DNA from: Mycolicibacterium arabiense
GTDB taxonomy: Bacteria; Actinomycetota; Actinomycetes; Mycobacteriales; Mycobacteriaceae
Assembly (NCBI RefSeq): GCF_010731815.2
Contig: NZ_AP022593.1
Location: 2,232,001 to 2,296,000, forward strand
Direction: 5' to 3'
Length of the DNA: 64,000 nt
Position numbers and translations under genes: made by a program. The notes under the pieces are model-generated. The model saw nothing but the letters and a program-made list of their open reading frames with translations. It did no database searches and was not told where the DNA came from. The first letter of the stretch is position 1; every line of letters begins with the position of its first letter. Positions 18,028-27,795 of this stretch are shown here, one piece after another.

Positions 18028-18540
18028 ATGGTCACGCCCGACGCCCACACCGGGTTGCCCGCTGTCTCGTTGCGAATCCGCCCCGGTGCCGCGTATCAGC
18101 TCGACGAGTTGTCCAAGGCCATCATCGAGAAGCTGCAGGCCGACGGTCGCCGCTCCTACGCAGGCATCGGCAAGGCCGTGGGGTTGTCCGAGGCTGCGGT
18201 GCGGCAACGGGTCCAGCGCATGGTCGATGCGGGCGTGATGCAGATCGTCGCCGTCACGGATCCCATGCAGCTCGGCTTCGCCCGTCAGGCGATGATCGGC
18301 ATCCGCTGCACCGGCGACACCACGAAGGTCGCCGAGAAGCTGGCGACCATCGAATCGGTCGACTACGTGGTGCTCACCGCGGGCTCGTTCGACGCCATCG
18401 TCGAAGTGGTCTGCGAGGACGACGGCGACCTCCTCGACCTACTCAACACCAAGATCCGCGCCGTACCGGGAGTGATATCCACCGAAACCTTGGTTTATCT
18501 CAAACTCGTCAAGCAGCAATACAATTGGGGTACGCGATGA
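18028..18540 (+). CDS. Lrp/AsnC-family transcriptional regulator
   Basis: A 170-residue regulator with an N-terminal AsnC HTH (LDELSKAIIEKLQADGRRSY, GLSEAAVRQRVQRM) and a C-terminal RAM/AsnC ligand domain (residues about 90-165). ATG 18028 is preferred over GTG 18022 because a CACAAT -10 box (18015-18020) leaves no room for a leader. TTGCTT at 17991 is a possible -35. The stop overlaps the aminotransferase start (ATGA at 18537-18540), so the two are co-translated. It is divergent from patD-eis and probably controls both sides in response to an amine or amino acid. Confidence 0.88.
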   Translation: MVTPDAHTGLPAVSLRIRPGAAYQLDELSKAIIEKLQADGRRSYAGIGKAVGLSEAAVRQRVQRMVDAGVMQIVAVTDPMQLGFARQAMIGIRCTGDTTKVAEKLATIESVDYVVLTAGSFDAIVEVVCEDDGDLLDLLNTKIRAVPGVISTETLVYLKLVKQQYNWGTR

Positions 18541-19925
18541 CAATCATCTCTGAAACTGCCGAAACATCCACCACCGATCTCGACGCCAAGGCCAACCGCC
18601 ACCTGTGGGGCCACTTCGCCCGCCACGGCGAGGGCATCACCCCGACGGTCATCACCCGGGGTGAGGGCGTCCACATCTGGGACAGCAAGGGCAACAAGTA
18701 CATCGACGGCCTGTCCGGGCTGTTCGTGGTGCAGGCCGGACACGGCCGCGCCGAGCTGGCCGAGGCTGCGGCCAAGCAGGCCGAGTCGCTGGCCTTCTTC
18801 CCGCTGTGGTCCTTCGCGACGCCGCCTGCCATCGAGCTGGCCGAGCGCCTCGCCGGATATACCCCGGGCGACCTGAACCGCGTCTTCTTCACCACCGGTG
18901 GCGGTGAGGCCGTGGAGAGCGCGTGGAAGCTGGCCAAGCAGTACTTCAAGCTGACCGGCAAGCCGGGCAAGTACAAGGTGATGTCGCGGTCCATCGCCTA
19001 CCACGGCACGCCGCAGGGAGCGCTGGCCATCACCGGCATCCCGACGTTCAAGGCACCGTTCGATCCGCCGACCCCAGGCGGATTCCGCGTGCCCAATACG
19101 AACTTCTACCGAGCCCCCGAGATGTTCAGCTCGGATCCGAAGGCGTTCGGCCGGTACTGCGCCGACCGGATCGCCGAGGCGATCGAGTTCGAAGGTCCCG
19201 ACACCGTCGCCGCGGTGTTCCTGGAGCCCGTGCAGAACGCAGGCGGTTGCTTCCCGCCGCCGCCCGGATACTTCGAGCGGGTCCGCGAGATCTGCGACGA
19301 GTACGACGTGCTGCTCGTCTCCGACGAGGTCATCTGCGCCTACGGCCGCATCGGATCGATGTTCGCGTGCAACGACTTCGGCTACACGCCCGACATCATC
19401 ACGTGCGCCAAGGGTCTGACGTCGGGCTACTCCCCGATCGGCGCGATGATCGCCAGCGACCGGCTGTTCGAGCCGTTCAACGACGGGCAGACGGTGTTCG
19501 GGCACGGCTACACCTTCGGCGGGCACCCCGTGTCGTCGGCCGTGGCACTGGCCAACCTCGACATCTTCGAGCGCGAGGGCCTCAACGACCGCGTCAAGGA
19601 GAACGCCCCGGCGTTCCGCGCGACGCTCGAGAAGCTGCTCGACCTCCCGATCGTCGGCGACGTCCGCGGCGAGGGGTACTTCTACGGAATCGAACTCGTC
19701 AAGGACAAGGCCACCAAGGAGACCTTCGACGACGACGAATGCGAGCGGCTGCTGCGCGGCTTCCTGACGCCCGCGCTGTTCGAGGCGGGGCTGTACTGCC
19801 GCGCCGACGACCGTGGCGACCCAGTGGTGCAGCTCGCGCCGCCGCTGATCTCCGGGCAGGCCGAGTTCGACGCGATCTACGACATCCTCAGCGACGTCTT
19901 GGGTCGAGCCAGCCAGATGATGTAG
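18537..19925 (+). CDS. Class-III PLP aminotransferase (putrescine/omega-amino type, Rv3329-like)
   Basis: A 462-residue fold-type I aminotransferase. The PLP-binding Asp is in LLVSDEVICAYGRIG and the Schiff-base Lys in ITCAKGLTSGYSPIGA. The cofactor phosphate region is FFTTGGGEAVESAWKLA. It resembles M. tuberculosis Rv3329 and the putrescine/spermidine:pyruvate aminotransferase group. It is co-translated with the AsnC regulator and divergent from an aminobutyraldehyde dehydrogenase. Deamination of putrescine to 4-aminobutyraldehyde, then PatD to GABA, is the simplest reading. GABA, beta-alanine or lysine-type substrates remain possible. Confidence 0.85.
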   Translation: MTIISETAETSTTDLDAKANRHLWGHFARHGEGITPTVITRGEGVHIWDSKGNKYIDGLSGLFVVQAGHGRAELAEAAAKQAESLAFFPLWSFATPPAIELAERLAGYTPGDLNRVFFTTGGGEAVESAWKLAKQYFKLTGKPGKYKVMSRSIAYHGTPQGALAITGIPTFKAPFDPPTPGGFRVPNTNFYRAPEMFSSDPKAFGRYCADRIAEAIEFEGPDTVAAVFLEPVQNAGGCFPPPPGYFERVREICDEYDVLLVSDEVICAYGRIGSMFACNDFGYTPDIITCAKGLTSGYSPIGAMIASDRLFEPFNDGQTVFGHGYTFGGHPVSSAVALANLDIFEREGLNDRVKENAPAFRATLEKLLDLPIVGDVRGEGYFYGIELVKDKATKETFDDDECERLLRGFLTPALFEAGLYCRADDRGDPVVQLAPPLISGQAEFDAIYDILSDVLGRASQMM

Positions 19926-19935
19926 CCCACCGCGT

Positions 19936-19941
19936 TATCGT
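19936..19941 (+). promoter_or_regulatory. -10 box TATCGT before the SMP-30-like gene
   Basis: TATCGT ends 7 bases before ATG 19948, consistent with a leaderless start in the 22-base gap after the aminotransferase stop. The gene may thus have its own promoter. Confidence 0.4.
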
Positions 19942-19947
19942 CGGCGG

Positions 19948-20940
19948 ATGGCCCGCACTCGCAAGCCGCCGATCCACCCAGTCCGCTGGCAGCCGCCACC
20001 GGTCGAGCCGCTGCCCGAGCAGTCGGCGCGGCCGGTGACGGTGGTGCCGGTGCCCGGCCACGGTCCCGAGGACGTCGTCGTCGACGCCGACGGGAACCTG
20101 TGGACCGGGCTGGTCGACGGCCGCATCGTGCGCATCGCGCCGGGCGGCGAGCAGACCGTGGTCAGCAACACCGGTGGCAGGCCGCTCGGGATGCACGTCG
20201 CCCGCGACGGTCGCGTCCTGATCTGCGACAGCCACCGCGGCCTGTTGGCACTCGACCCGGCCTCCGGGGTGCTCGACGTCCTTGTCGCGACGGTCGAGGC
20301 ACGGCCGCTTCGGTTCTGCTCCAACGTCACCGAGACCGCGGACGGCACGATCTACTTCACCGAGTCGACCAGCGAGTTCCACTTCGAGCACTTCCTCGGC
20401 GCGTTCCTCGAGGCGCGCGGCACCGGCAGCCTGTTCCGGCTCGACCCGGACGGAACGGCCACCACGCTGGTCGGCGGGCTGTACTTCCCCAACGGCGTGA
20501 CGGTAACCGCCGACGGGTCGGCGCTGGTGTTCGCCGAGACCATGGGCCGCCGGCTGTCGAAGTACTGGCTGAGCGGACCTCGGGCGGGCACCGTCACGCC
20601 GCTGGCGGTGCACCTGCCGGGCATGCCGGACAACATCTCGACCGGTTCCGACGGGCGGATCTGGGTTGCGCTCGTCACGCCGGTCAACGCCGCCGCGGAG
20701 GGCTTGATGCCGCGAACGCCGTTGCTGCGCAAGGTCATCTGGCGACTGCCGTCGCGATTGCAGCCGAAGGTGCAGCCCGAGGTGTGGGTCGTCGGCTTCG
20801 ACGCCGACCACGGCACCGCGGTCGACGGCGTCCGGACCGACCAGCCCGGTTTCGGCGGCGTGACGGGCGTCGTCGAACACGACGGCCGGCTGTGGATGTC
20901 GACGATCGAGTTCTCCGCGCTGGGGTACGTCGACCTGTAG
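19948..20940 (+). CDS. SMP-30/strictosidine synthase-like beta-propeller protein
   Basis: A 330-residue protein with the six-bladed propeller pattern of the SMP-30/gluconolactonase and strictosidine-synthase-like superfamily. Repeated blade motifs are GPEDVVVDADGNLWTG, PLGMHVARDGRVLICD, TADGTIYFTES, PNGVTVTADGSALVFAET and PDNISTGSDGRIWVAL. The metal-ligand Asn of PNGV and Asp near PDNIS are present. There is no signal peptide. It likely hydrolyses a lactone or ester; the substrate is unknown. It follows the aminotransferase by 22 bases but appears to have its own -10 box. It ends just before a strong inverted repeat. Confidence 0.85.
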   Translation: MARTRKPPIHPVRWQPPPVEPLPEQSARPVTVVPVPGHGPEDVVVDADGNLWTGLVDGRIVRIAPGGEQTVVSNTGGRPLGMHVARDGRVLICDSHRGLLALDPASGVLDVLVATVEARPLRFCSNVTETADGTIYFTESTSEFHFEHFLGAFLEARGTGSLFRLDPDGTATTLVGGLYFPNGVTVTADGSALVFAETMGRRLSKYWLSGPRAGTVTPLAVHLPGMPDNISTGSDGRIWVALVTPVNAAAEGLMPRTPLLRKVIWRLPSRLQPKVQPEVWVVGFDADHGTAVDGVRTDQPGFGGVTGVVEHDGRLWMSTIEFSALGYVDL

Positions 20941-20951
20941 GTCGCCCGTCG

Positions 20952-21008
20952 CGAGCAGACGCGAAAGCCCCTCATTCATGTCGAAACAGGGGCCTTTGCG
21001 TCTGCTCG
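20952..21008 (+). terminator. Long inverted repeat, likely terminator
   Basis: Arms of 21 bases (20952-20972 and 20988-21008) beginning CGAGCAGACGC match at 19 of 21 positions around a 15-base loop. It lies 12 bases after the SMP-30-like stop. There is no U-tract, as is usual for mycobacterial hairpin terminators. CGAGCAGACGC arms of this type seem common in mycobacterial intergenic DNA, from memory, so it may also be a dispersed element. Confidence 0.65.
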
Positions 21009-21103
21009 GCCGGGGATGGCGAGCAACAGCGGTCGCACTAGTCACAGCAGTCACAGCGTGCCTCCACGGATATCCGGCGCCGGTCTCTTAGCCTGCAAGG
21101 ACC

Positions 21104-22309
21104 ATGGCTACCTCCGGACCCCTCACGCGCCGCGTCGCGTGCCTCGCGGCGGCACTCACCTTCGCCGTGGTCCCCGTGTTCGCCGGCGTCCCGACCGCCG
21201 CCGCGGAACCCGACCCCTGCCCGTACAAGGTGGTCACACCGCCTGCGGTCGACGACTCCGAGGTGCCGAAGGCGGGCCCGCCGCCCGCGCCGCTGCCCGT
21301 GCCCGCGACACCCCTGGGCGGCGAGGCCCTGTCCGGCTGCGGCATCATCACCGCACCGGGCACGCCACCGGTGCCCGGCGACGTCTCGGCCGAGGCCTGG
21401 CTGGTCGCCGACCTCGACTCCGGCGACGTGATCGCCGCGCGAGACCCGCACGGCAGGCATCGACCCGCGAGCGTCATCAAGGTGCTCGTCGCAATGCAGT
21501 CGATCAAGGACGTGCCGCTGAACAAGCAGGTCGTTGGCACCGCCGACGACGCGGCGGCCGAGGGCACGCAGATCGGCGTCAAGGACGGCAGCGTCTACAC
21601 CGTCAACGACCTGCTGCACGGCCTGCTGATGCACTCGGGCAACGACGCCGCCCACGCGCTCGCCGGTCAGCTGGGCGGCATGGACGCCGCGCTGCGCAAG
21701 ATCAACGACCTGGCGTCCAAGCTCGGCGGCCGCGACACCAGGGCCGCCACGCCGTCGGGTCTCGACGGGCCGGGCATGAGCACGTCGGCCTACGACATGG
21801 GCCTCTTCTATCGATACGCCTGGCAGAACGACGTGTTCACCGACATCGTGGCCACGCGCACCTACCAGCTGCCCGAGTACGAACTCGAGAACGACAACAA
21901 GCTGCTCGACAACTACCCGGGAGCGATGGGCGGCAAGACCGGCTACACCGACGACGCAGGCCAAACCTTCGTCGGTGCGGCCGAACGCGACGGCCGCAGG
22001 CTGGTGGCCGTGCTGCTGCGCGGCACCCGGCAGCCGATCGCGCCGTGGGAGCAGGCTGCGCGTCTGCTCGACTACGGATTCGCGACCGAGCCCGGCACCA
22101 AGGTCGGCACGCTGATCGAGCCCGACCCGTCGCTGAGCCCCAAGGAAGCCGAGGAGCTCTCGACCCTCGACGCCGCCCAGGACCTCGCCACGCTGCTCCC
22201 ACCCGAGGACGCCACCCCGGTGCGCGTCGGCGTCGGCGTCGCCGGATCGCTGATCGTGTTCGCGCTCATCATGGCCGCGCGGTCGCTGAACCGCCGCCGC
22301 ACGCTCTAG
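21104..22309 (+). CDS. dacB1: D-alanyl-D-alanine carboxypeptidase DacB1
   Basis: A 401-residue penicillin-binding protein of the S11 family. The signal peptide spans residues 1-34. The active-site motifs are S123-x-x-K126 (PASVIKVL), S178-G-N180 and K278-T-G280. A C-terminal membrane helix (about 368-390) ends in Arg residues, giving a bitopic, outward-facing enzyme. It removes the terminal D-Ala from peptidoglycan stem peptides. Length and position fit M. tuberculosis DacB1 (Rv3330). TAGCCT at 21089-21094 is a possible -10. Its stop shares CTAG with the convergent yhjD stop (22306-22309). Confidence 0.93.
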   Translation: MATSGPLTRRVACLAAALTFAVVPVFAGVPTAAAEPDPCPYKVVTPPAVDDSEVPKAGPPPAPLPVPATPLGGEALSGCGIITAPGTPPVPGDVSAEAWLVADLDSGDVIAARDPHGRHRPASVIKVLVAMQSIKDVPLNKQVVGTADDAAAEGTQIGVKDGSVYTVNDLLHGLLMHSGNDAAHALAGQLGGMDAALRKINDLASKLGGRDTRAATPSGLDGPGMSTSAYDMGLFYRYAWQNDVFTDIVATRTYQLPEYELENDNKLLDNYPGAMGGKTGYTDDAGQTFVGAAERDGRRLVAVLLRGTRQPIAPWEQAARLLDYGFATEPGTKVGTLIEPDPSLSPKEAEELSTLDAAQDLATLLPPEDATPVRVGVGVAGSLIVFALIMAARSLNRRRTL

Positions 22310-23328
22310 CGCCGTCGACGTGTCAGGCGCGACAACCCGATTGCCCCGATCGCGCCCGCCACCGCCGCCGCGACGGTGCCCACGCCGGAACCGTTTCGTA
22401 CCTGCACCCGCGTGGTGATCAAAGCAGGGCCGGGTGGGTCGACGGGTGCCGCGGCGAGGTTGTCCTCCGACGTCGCGGCCCACGCGGTCGCGAACAGGAT
22501 CAGCCGCGCGGTGACATAGGCGAACACCATCAGGCCGAGCACCGGACCGAACGTCGCCCCCGCCGGGCCGGTGACGACCGACTTCAGGTAGACCGACGCC
22601 AACTGCTTGAAGATTTCGAACGCGACGGCGGCGAGCAGTCCCGCCCGCACCGAGCTGCGGAACGACACCGTCTCTCGGGGCAGGCGCGCGATGATCCATG
22701 CGAACAGCAGCCACGACACCAGTAGCGACAGCACCAGCGACGCCAGGTATACGGCGACCCCGGCGCCCGGTACGTCCTGCAGGCCGAGCCATTCGAGGAT
22801 CGTCTCCAGCAGGCGTGAGTTGCCCAGCGCGGTGAGCGCGATCGTGACGGCCAGCGCGCCGAACGTCGAAATCAGCGCCAACAGGTCGGACAGCTTCGTC
22901 TTGACCAGGTTGGCGGGTTCGCGGCGCTGCTCCCACATCTCCGACAGCGCCTCGCGCAGGTTGGCCATCCAGCCGAGCCCCGCCCACGCGGCGGTCGCGA
23001 GCCCGATGAGGCCCACCGACGTGCGGGAGTCGATGGCCGAGTTCATCAGCTCGACGAGCTGTTCGCCGACGTCGCCCGACACGGCGGACCTGATCTGGTT
23101 CTCGACCTGCAGCAGCAGCCCGGAGTCGTTGGCGAGCACGAACCCGGCGGCTGCGAAGGACACCATCGCCAGCGGAAAGATGGCGAACACCGTGAAGTAC
23201 GTGATGCCCGCCGCGAAGAAGTCACCCTTGCGGCTCTGGTAGCGCTCTTGCGCCCGCAGCGCGCGGTCGAGCCACCGGAACCTGGACCGGAGTCGGTCGA
23301 GCAGACCGGGTTCGGCCGGTTCGGTCAT
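22306..23328 (-). CDS. yhjD: YhjD/YihY-family inner membrane protein
   Basis: A 340-residue membrane protein of the YihY/BrkB family with about six transmembrane helices (for example [20 protein letters not shown] and [20 protein letters not shown]). The C-terminal tail is Arg-rich. In E. coli, YhjD can substitute for lipid flipping under special conditions; the mycobacterial role is not established. It lies 9 bases downstream of trpS on the same strand, the same order as Rv3335c-Rv3336c. Confidence 0.88.
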   Translation of the reverse strand: MTEPAEPGLLDRLRSRFRWLDRALRAQERYQSRKGDFFAAGITYFTVFAIFPLAMVSFAAAGFVLANDSGLLLQVENQIRSAVSGDVGEQLVELMNSAIDSRTSVGLIGLATAAWAGLGWMANLREALSEMWEQRREPANLVKTKLSDLLALISTFGALAVTIALTALGNSRLLETILEWLGLQDVPGAGVAVYLASLVLSLLVSWLLFAWIIARLPRETVSFRSSVRAGLLAAVAFEIFKQLASVYLKSVVTGPAGATFGPVLGLMVFAYVTARLILFATAWAATSEDNLAAAPVDPPGPALITTRVQVRNGSGVGTVAAAVAGAIGAIGLSRLTRRRR

Positions 23329-23337
23329 CCGGCCTCC

Positions 23338-24805
<1,468 letters not shown>

Positions 24806-24821
24806 CGGGCGAGCGTAAGCG

Positions 24822-24850
24822 TTGCCATACCGTATGCGCGCGCATACGAT
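24822..24850 (+). promoter_or_regulatory. Promoter TTGCCA-N17-TACGAT with embedded MarR operator
   Basis: TTGCCA (24822-24827) and TACGAT (24845-24850) are 17 bases apart and place the start at the ATG 24857 (leaderless). A perfect palindrome CGTATGCGC-GCGCATACG at 24831-24848 fills the spacer and the front of the -10 box, so a bound MarR dimer would block polymerase. Confidence 0.75.
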
Positions 24851-24856
24851 ACGCAC

Positions 24857-25483
24857 ATGCCTACTTTCGCACCGCAGCATTGCACCGCCGTCCTCGCCTC
24901 CGTAACGGTCGTCGACGCCGTCGCGCCCCATCAGTTGACGCTCCCTACACCGTGCGCCGGCTGGGACCTCGCCGAGCTACTCACCCACATGACCGCCCAG
25001 CACCACGGTTTCGCGGCCGCCGCGCGCGGCCACGGTGCGGACGCCGACGTCTGGCGGGCCGAGCGCTTCGTTCGTGCCGTCGCCGACGACCCCGCGGGCA
25101 CCTACGCCGCGGCTGCGCGCGACGTCCTCGCCGCCTTCGACACCGAGGGCATCGACGAAAAGCCGTTCGCCATGCCGGAATTCGGCCCCAATGTCGTGAT
25201 CCCTGGCGAGCAGGCGATCGGGTTCCACTTCGTCGACTACGCGGTGCACGCATGGGACGTCGCAGTCACCATCGGGGCGCCCTTCGCCCTGCCCGACGAC
25301 GTGATCGCTGCGTTGGTGCCGGTGGCCATGGCAGTACCCGACGGCGACTTCCGCGACGCGGACGGGTCACCGTTCGCACGTGCACTGCCGTCGGCCGATC
25401 ACGACGACTTCGCCCGCGTCCTACGGCATCTCGGCCGCGACCCGGGGTGGAGTCAGGCGTATTCGACGGTCACCGGGGCGTGA
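24857..25483 (+). CDS. TIGR03086-family mycothiol-dependent-isomerase-like protein
   Basis: A 208-residue protein of the DinB/MDMPI-like TIGR03086 family. LTLPTPCAGWDLAELLTHM near the N-terminus and HFVDYAVHAWDVAV in the middle supply the metal-ligand His residues typical of the fold. Such proteins are mycothiol- or metal-dependent, usually with unknown substrates. The mRNA is probably leaderless and MarR-controlled. The last 31 bases overlap the convergent xthA. Confidence 0.85.
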   Translation: MPTFAPQHCTAVLASVTVVDAVAPHQLTLPTPCAGWDLAELLTHMTAQHHGFAAAARGHGADADVWRAERFVRAVADDPAGTYAAAARDVLAAFDTEGIDEKPFAMPEFGPNVVIPGEQAIGFHFVDYAVHAWDVAVTIGAPFALPDDVIAALVPVAMAVPDGDFRDADGSPFARALPSADHDDFARVLRHLGRDPGWSQAYSTVTGA

Positions 25484-26280
25484 TCCGACCAGCGCAGCGC
25501 GTAGGCGTCGGCCCGTTCGACGCGGGCCAGGGTCGCGCGACCGGCCAGCGCCGGCGTGGCGACCTGGTAGTCGATGCGCCAACCCGCGTCGTTGTCGAAC
25601 GCCTTGCCGCGCCACGACCACCAGCTGTACGGCCCGGGGACCTCGGGGTGCAGGACGCGCACCACGTCGACCCAACCGGTGGTCAGCAGATCGGTCATCC
25701 ACTGCCGCTCACTGGGTAGGAAGCCCGCCTTCTTGCGGTTGGCCTTCCACGCCTTGATGTCGAGTTCGGTGTGGCCGATGTTCCAGTCGCCGCACACCAC
25801 GGCGTCGCGGCCGCATTCCAGTAGGTGGGCCATCCGGGTGGCGACGGCGGCCATGAAGCGCTCCTTCTCGAGCTGCCGGTCGGTCTCCGCCTCGCCGGTC
25901 GGGAAGTACACGCTGACGACGGTGAGGTCGCCGTCCGGGGTTGCGACGTCGACCTCGAGATAGCGTCCGTGCGAGGCGAATTCGTCGACGTCACCGCCGG
26001 GGCCGATCTTCGTACGCGTGACCGGCTTCCGACTTAGCACCGCGACGCCGTTGCGCCCCTTGAGGTGCGGGTCGGCCGAGGCCAGGTGCCAGCCGTCGTT
26101 CAGGGCTGGGGCCAGCGCCTCGGCGAGCTGCTCGTCGTCGGCGCGCGTCTCCTGCAGGCAGACGACGTCGGCGCGGGTCGCGGCCAGCCACGGCAGCATG
26201 CCGAGGTTGTCGGCCGACCGCTCCTTGACGGCGGCACGAATGCCGTTGACGTTGACGGTGCTCACGATCATCGAGGACAT
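25453..26280 (-). CDS. xthA: Exodeoxyribonuclease III
   Basis: A 275-residue AP-endonuclease/exonuclease of the EEP superfamily. Motifs are VNVNGIRAA, VVCLQETR (catalytic Glu), GRYLEVDV, VCGDWNIGH (Asp/Asn) and the C-terminal RIDYQVAT and WSDHAPV (Asp-His). It repairs abasic sites and removes 3' blocks. ATG 26280 is used; ATG 26271 (MIVSTVNVNG) is equally plausible. It follows the small HTH gene by only 12 bases on the same strand, so the two probably form an operon. Confidence 0.93.
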   Translation of the reverse strand: MSSMIVSTVNVNGIRAAVKERSADNLGMLPWLAATRADVVCLQETRADDEQLAEALAPALNDGWHLASADPHLKGRNGVAVLSRKPVTRTKIGPGGDVDEFASHGRYLEVDVATPDGDLTVVSVYFPTGEAETDRQLEKERFMAAVATRMAHLLECGRDAVVCGDWNIGHTELDIKAWKANRKKAGFLPSERQWMTDLLTTGWVDVVRVLHPEVPGPYSWWSWRGKAFDNDAGWRIDYQVATPALAGRATLARVERADAYALRWSDHAPVTVEYA

Positions 26281-26292
26281 CAGCGCGAGACA

Positions 26293-26883
26293 CTAACCGA
26301 GAGCGCCATAGCGGCGGTGCAGTGCCTGGCGCGGGACGTCGAGGATGCGTCCGATCTCGCCCCAGGAGAACCCGGCGACGCGTGCACCTCGGATCGCGTC
26401 GACGTAGCGCTGCTTGGCCCGGGCCAGGTCGTCGCGGGCGTCAGCCAGCTCACGCAACCTGGCCCCGCTGACGATCTCGGCGAACACCGGATCCGGGCCG
26501 GTGGGCTCGGGTGACCGCGGCGCGGCATCCTCGATCTCCTCCAGCGCTCGGCGGGCGTTGGCCTGAATCGTCGGATCCGTCTCCCACCACGGTCGGTCTC
26601 GGAAGGAGTTGGGGTTGGCGTTGGGCTCGGCGCCTGACGAAGCACCTTCGCGGTTGGCGGCGTCATCATTTGATGACACCGCGTCATCATTCGATGACAC
26701 ACCCGGATCGACGACTGCTCGACTCCCGGTCACGCCGGCGTACCCGGCAATATCGCCCGACGCGACGGCCCCCACCAGGCCGCCCCCTCGCCCTGCACCG
26801 TCATCATTCGATGACACCGCGTCATCATTTGATGACGCACCCGGATCGACGACTGCTCGACTCTCGGTCGCATCGAGTTCCAT
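26293..26883 (-). CDS. Small HTH protein with repeated Ser-Asn-Asp segment
   Basis: A 196-residue protein with no assigned function. The N-terminal 75 residues are low complexity and contain the same segment twice (SRAVVDPG then SSNDDAVSSNDD, 46 residues apart). The C-terminus (about 130-196) is a helical region ending in GFSWGEIGRILDVPRQALHRR, a helix-turn-helix of the kind seen in small actinobacterial DNA-binding proteins. It precedes xthA by 12 bases and is divergent from the hydrolase at 26956, with a palindrome (26924-26938) between. Autoregulation is a reasonable guess. The repeat DNA is itself palindromic; see the separate repeat entry. Confidence 0.7.
   Translation of the reverse strand: MELDATESRAVVDPGASSNDDAVSSNDDGAGRGGGLVGAVASGDIAGYAGVTGSRAVVDPGVSSNDDAVSSNDDAANREGASSGAEPNANPNSFRDRPWWETDPTIQANARRALEEIEDAAPRSPEPTGPDPVFAEIVSGARLRELADARDDLARAKQRYVDAIRGARVAGFSWGEIGRILDVPRQALHRRYGALG
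26662..26869. repeat. In-frame direct repeat with four near-palindromic motifs
   Basis: Two nearly identical segments of about 70 bases (26662-26731 and 26800-26869) lie 138 bases apart, inside the HTH gene. Each begins with two copies of GTCATCATTyGATGAC spaced exactly 21 bases: 26662-26677 and 26683-26698, then 26800-26815 and 26821-26836. In the second segment the order of the TTG and TCG variants is swapped. Confidence 0.85.
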
Positions 26884-26919
26884 CCCGCGAGCATGCCGAG
26901 CCGCACCGACACCACCGTC

Positions 26920-26949
26920 TTGCGATACCGGCGGTATCACCTTTAGTGT
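26920..26949 (+). promoter_or_regulatory. Promoter TTGCGA-N18-TAGTGT with palindrome GATACC-GGC-GGTATC
   Basis: The -35 is at 26920-26925 and the -10 at 26944-26949, 7 bases before ATG 26956 (leaderless). The palindrome at 26924-26938 sits in the spacer and is a likely operator in the 72-base gap between divergent genes. Confidence 0.6.
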
Positions 26950-26955
26950 CGCCGC

Positions 26956-27795
26956 ATGCCTGAACGCGACCCCATTCACGTCGGAACCGGTGAGCCGATC
27001 GTCCTGCTGCACCCGTTCCTGTGCTCGCAGAACGTGTGGCGGACCGTCGCCGACCAGCTCGCCGACACCGGCCGCTTCGAGGTCTTCGCTCCGACGATGC
27101 CCGGCCACAACGGCGGCACGCGCTCGGGCACCTGGTTCCTCGAGACCTCCGCCCTGGTCGACGACGTCGAGCGCCGGATGGACAAGCTCGGCTGGGACAC
27201 CGCGCACATCGTGGGCAACTCCCTCGGCGGCTGGGTCGCATTCGAACTGGAGCGCCGCGGACGCGCCCGCACCCTGACCGGCATCGCCCCCGCGGGCGGA
27301 TGGGGACAGCACGCCGCCACCAAGTACGAGACGGTGCTCAAGTTCCTGCTCGGCGGCCCGGCGCTGGTCGCGGCCCGGCTGATCGGCCCGCGCATCCTCG
27401 AGTACCCCGGGGTGCGCAGGATCGCCACGCTGCCCGTCAGCGGCCCCGCCGACGGCCCGAGCCACGCCGACCTGGTCGCCCTCGTCGACGACGCGACCCA
27501 CTGCACGGCCTACGTCCAGCTGCTGGTCAAGACGCTCCGACTGCCCGGCCTGCTCGAGCTGGCCAACGTCGCGGCGCCCACGCACCTGGTGCTGTGCGAG
27601 AAGGACAGGGTCTTCCCCACCCCGCGCGGCAACCGCTACTTCATCGACAACCTGCCCAAGGACACCCGGGTTACCAGGCTTCCCGGCCTCGGACACATCC
27701 CGATGCTCGAGGCGCCCGGTCAGATCACCGAGCTGATCAGCGAGTTCGTCGACGAGCACACCGAGCGCAAGCGGGCGGTGCCGCCCGCGGGTTAA
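26956..27795 (+). CDS. Alpha/beta hydrolase
   Basis: A 279-residue alpha/beta-hydrolase. The oxyanion-side [10 protein letters not shown] follows IVLLH, the nucleophile Ser is in VGNSLGGW, the acid Asp is probably in LCEKDRVFP, and the His is in [10 protein letters not shown]. There is no signal peptide. The substrate is unknown; the fold serves esterases, C-C hydrolases and haloperoxidase-like enzymes. It is divergent from the HTH gene and shares a palindromic operator region with it. Its TAA overlaps the convergent icd2 TAA (TTAA at 27792-27795). Confidence 0.88.
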   Translation: MPERDPIHVGTGEPIVLLHPFLCSQNVWRTVADQLADTGRFEVFAPTMPGHNGGTRSGTWFLETSALVDDVERRMDKLGWDTAHIVGNSLGGWVAFELERRGRARTLTGIAPAGGWGQHAATKYETVLKFLLGGPALVAARLIGPRILEYPGVRRIATLPVSGPADGPSHADLVALVDDATHCTAYVQLLVKTLRLPGLLELANVAAPTHLVLCEKDRVFPTPRGNRYFIDNLPKDTRVTRLPGLGHIPMLEAPGQITELISEFVDEHTERKRAVPPAG

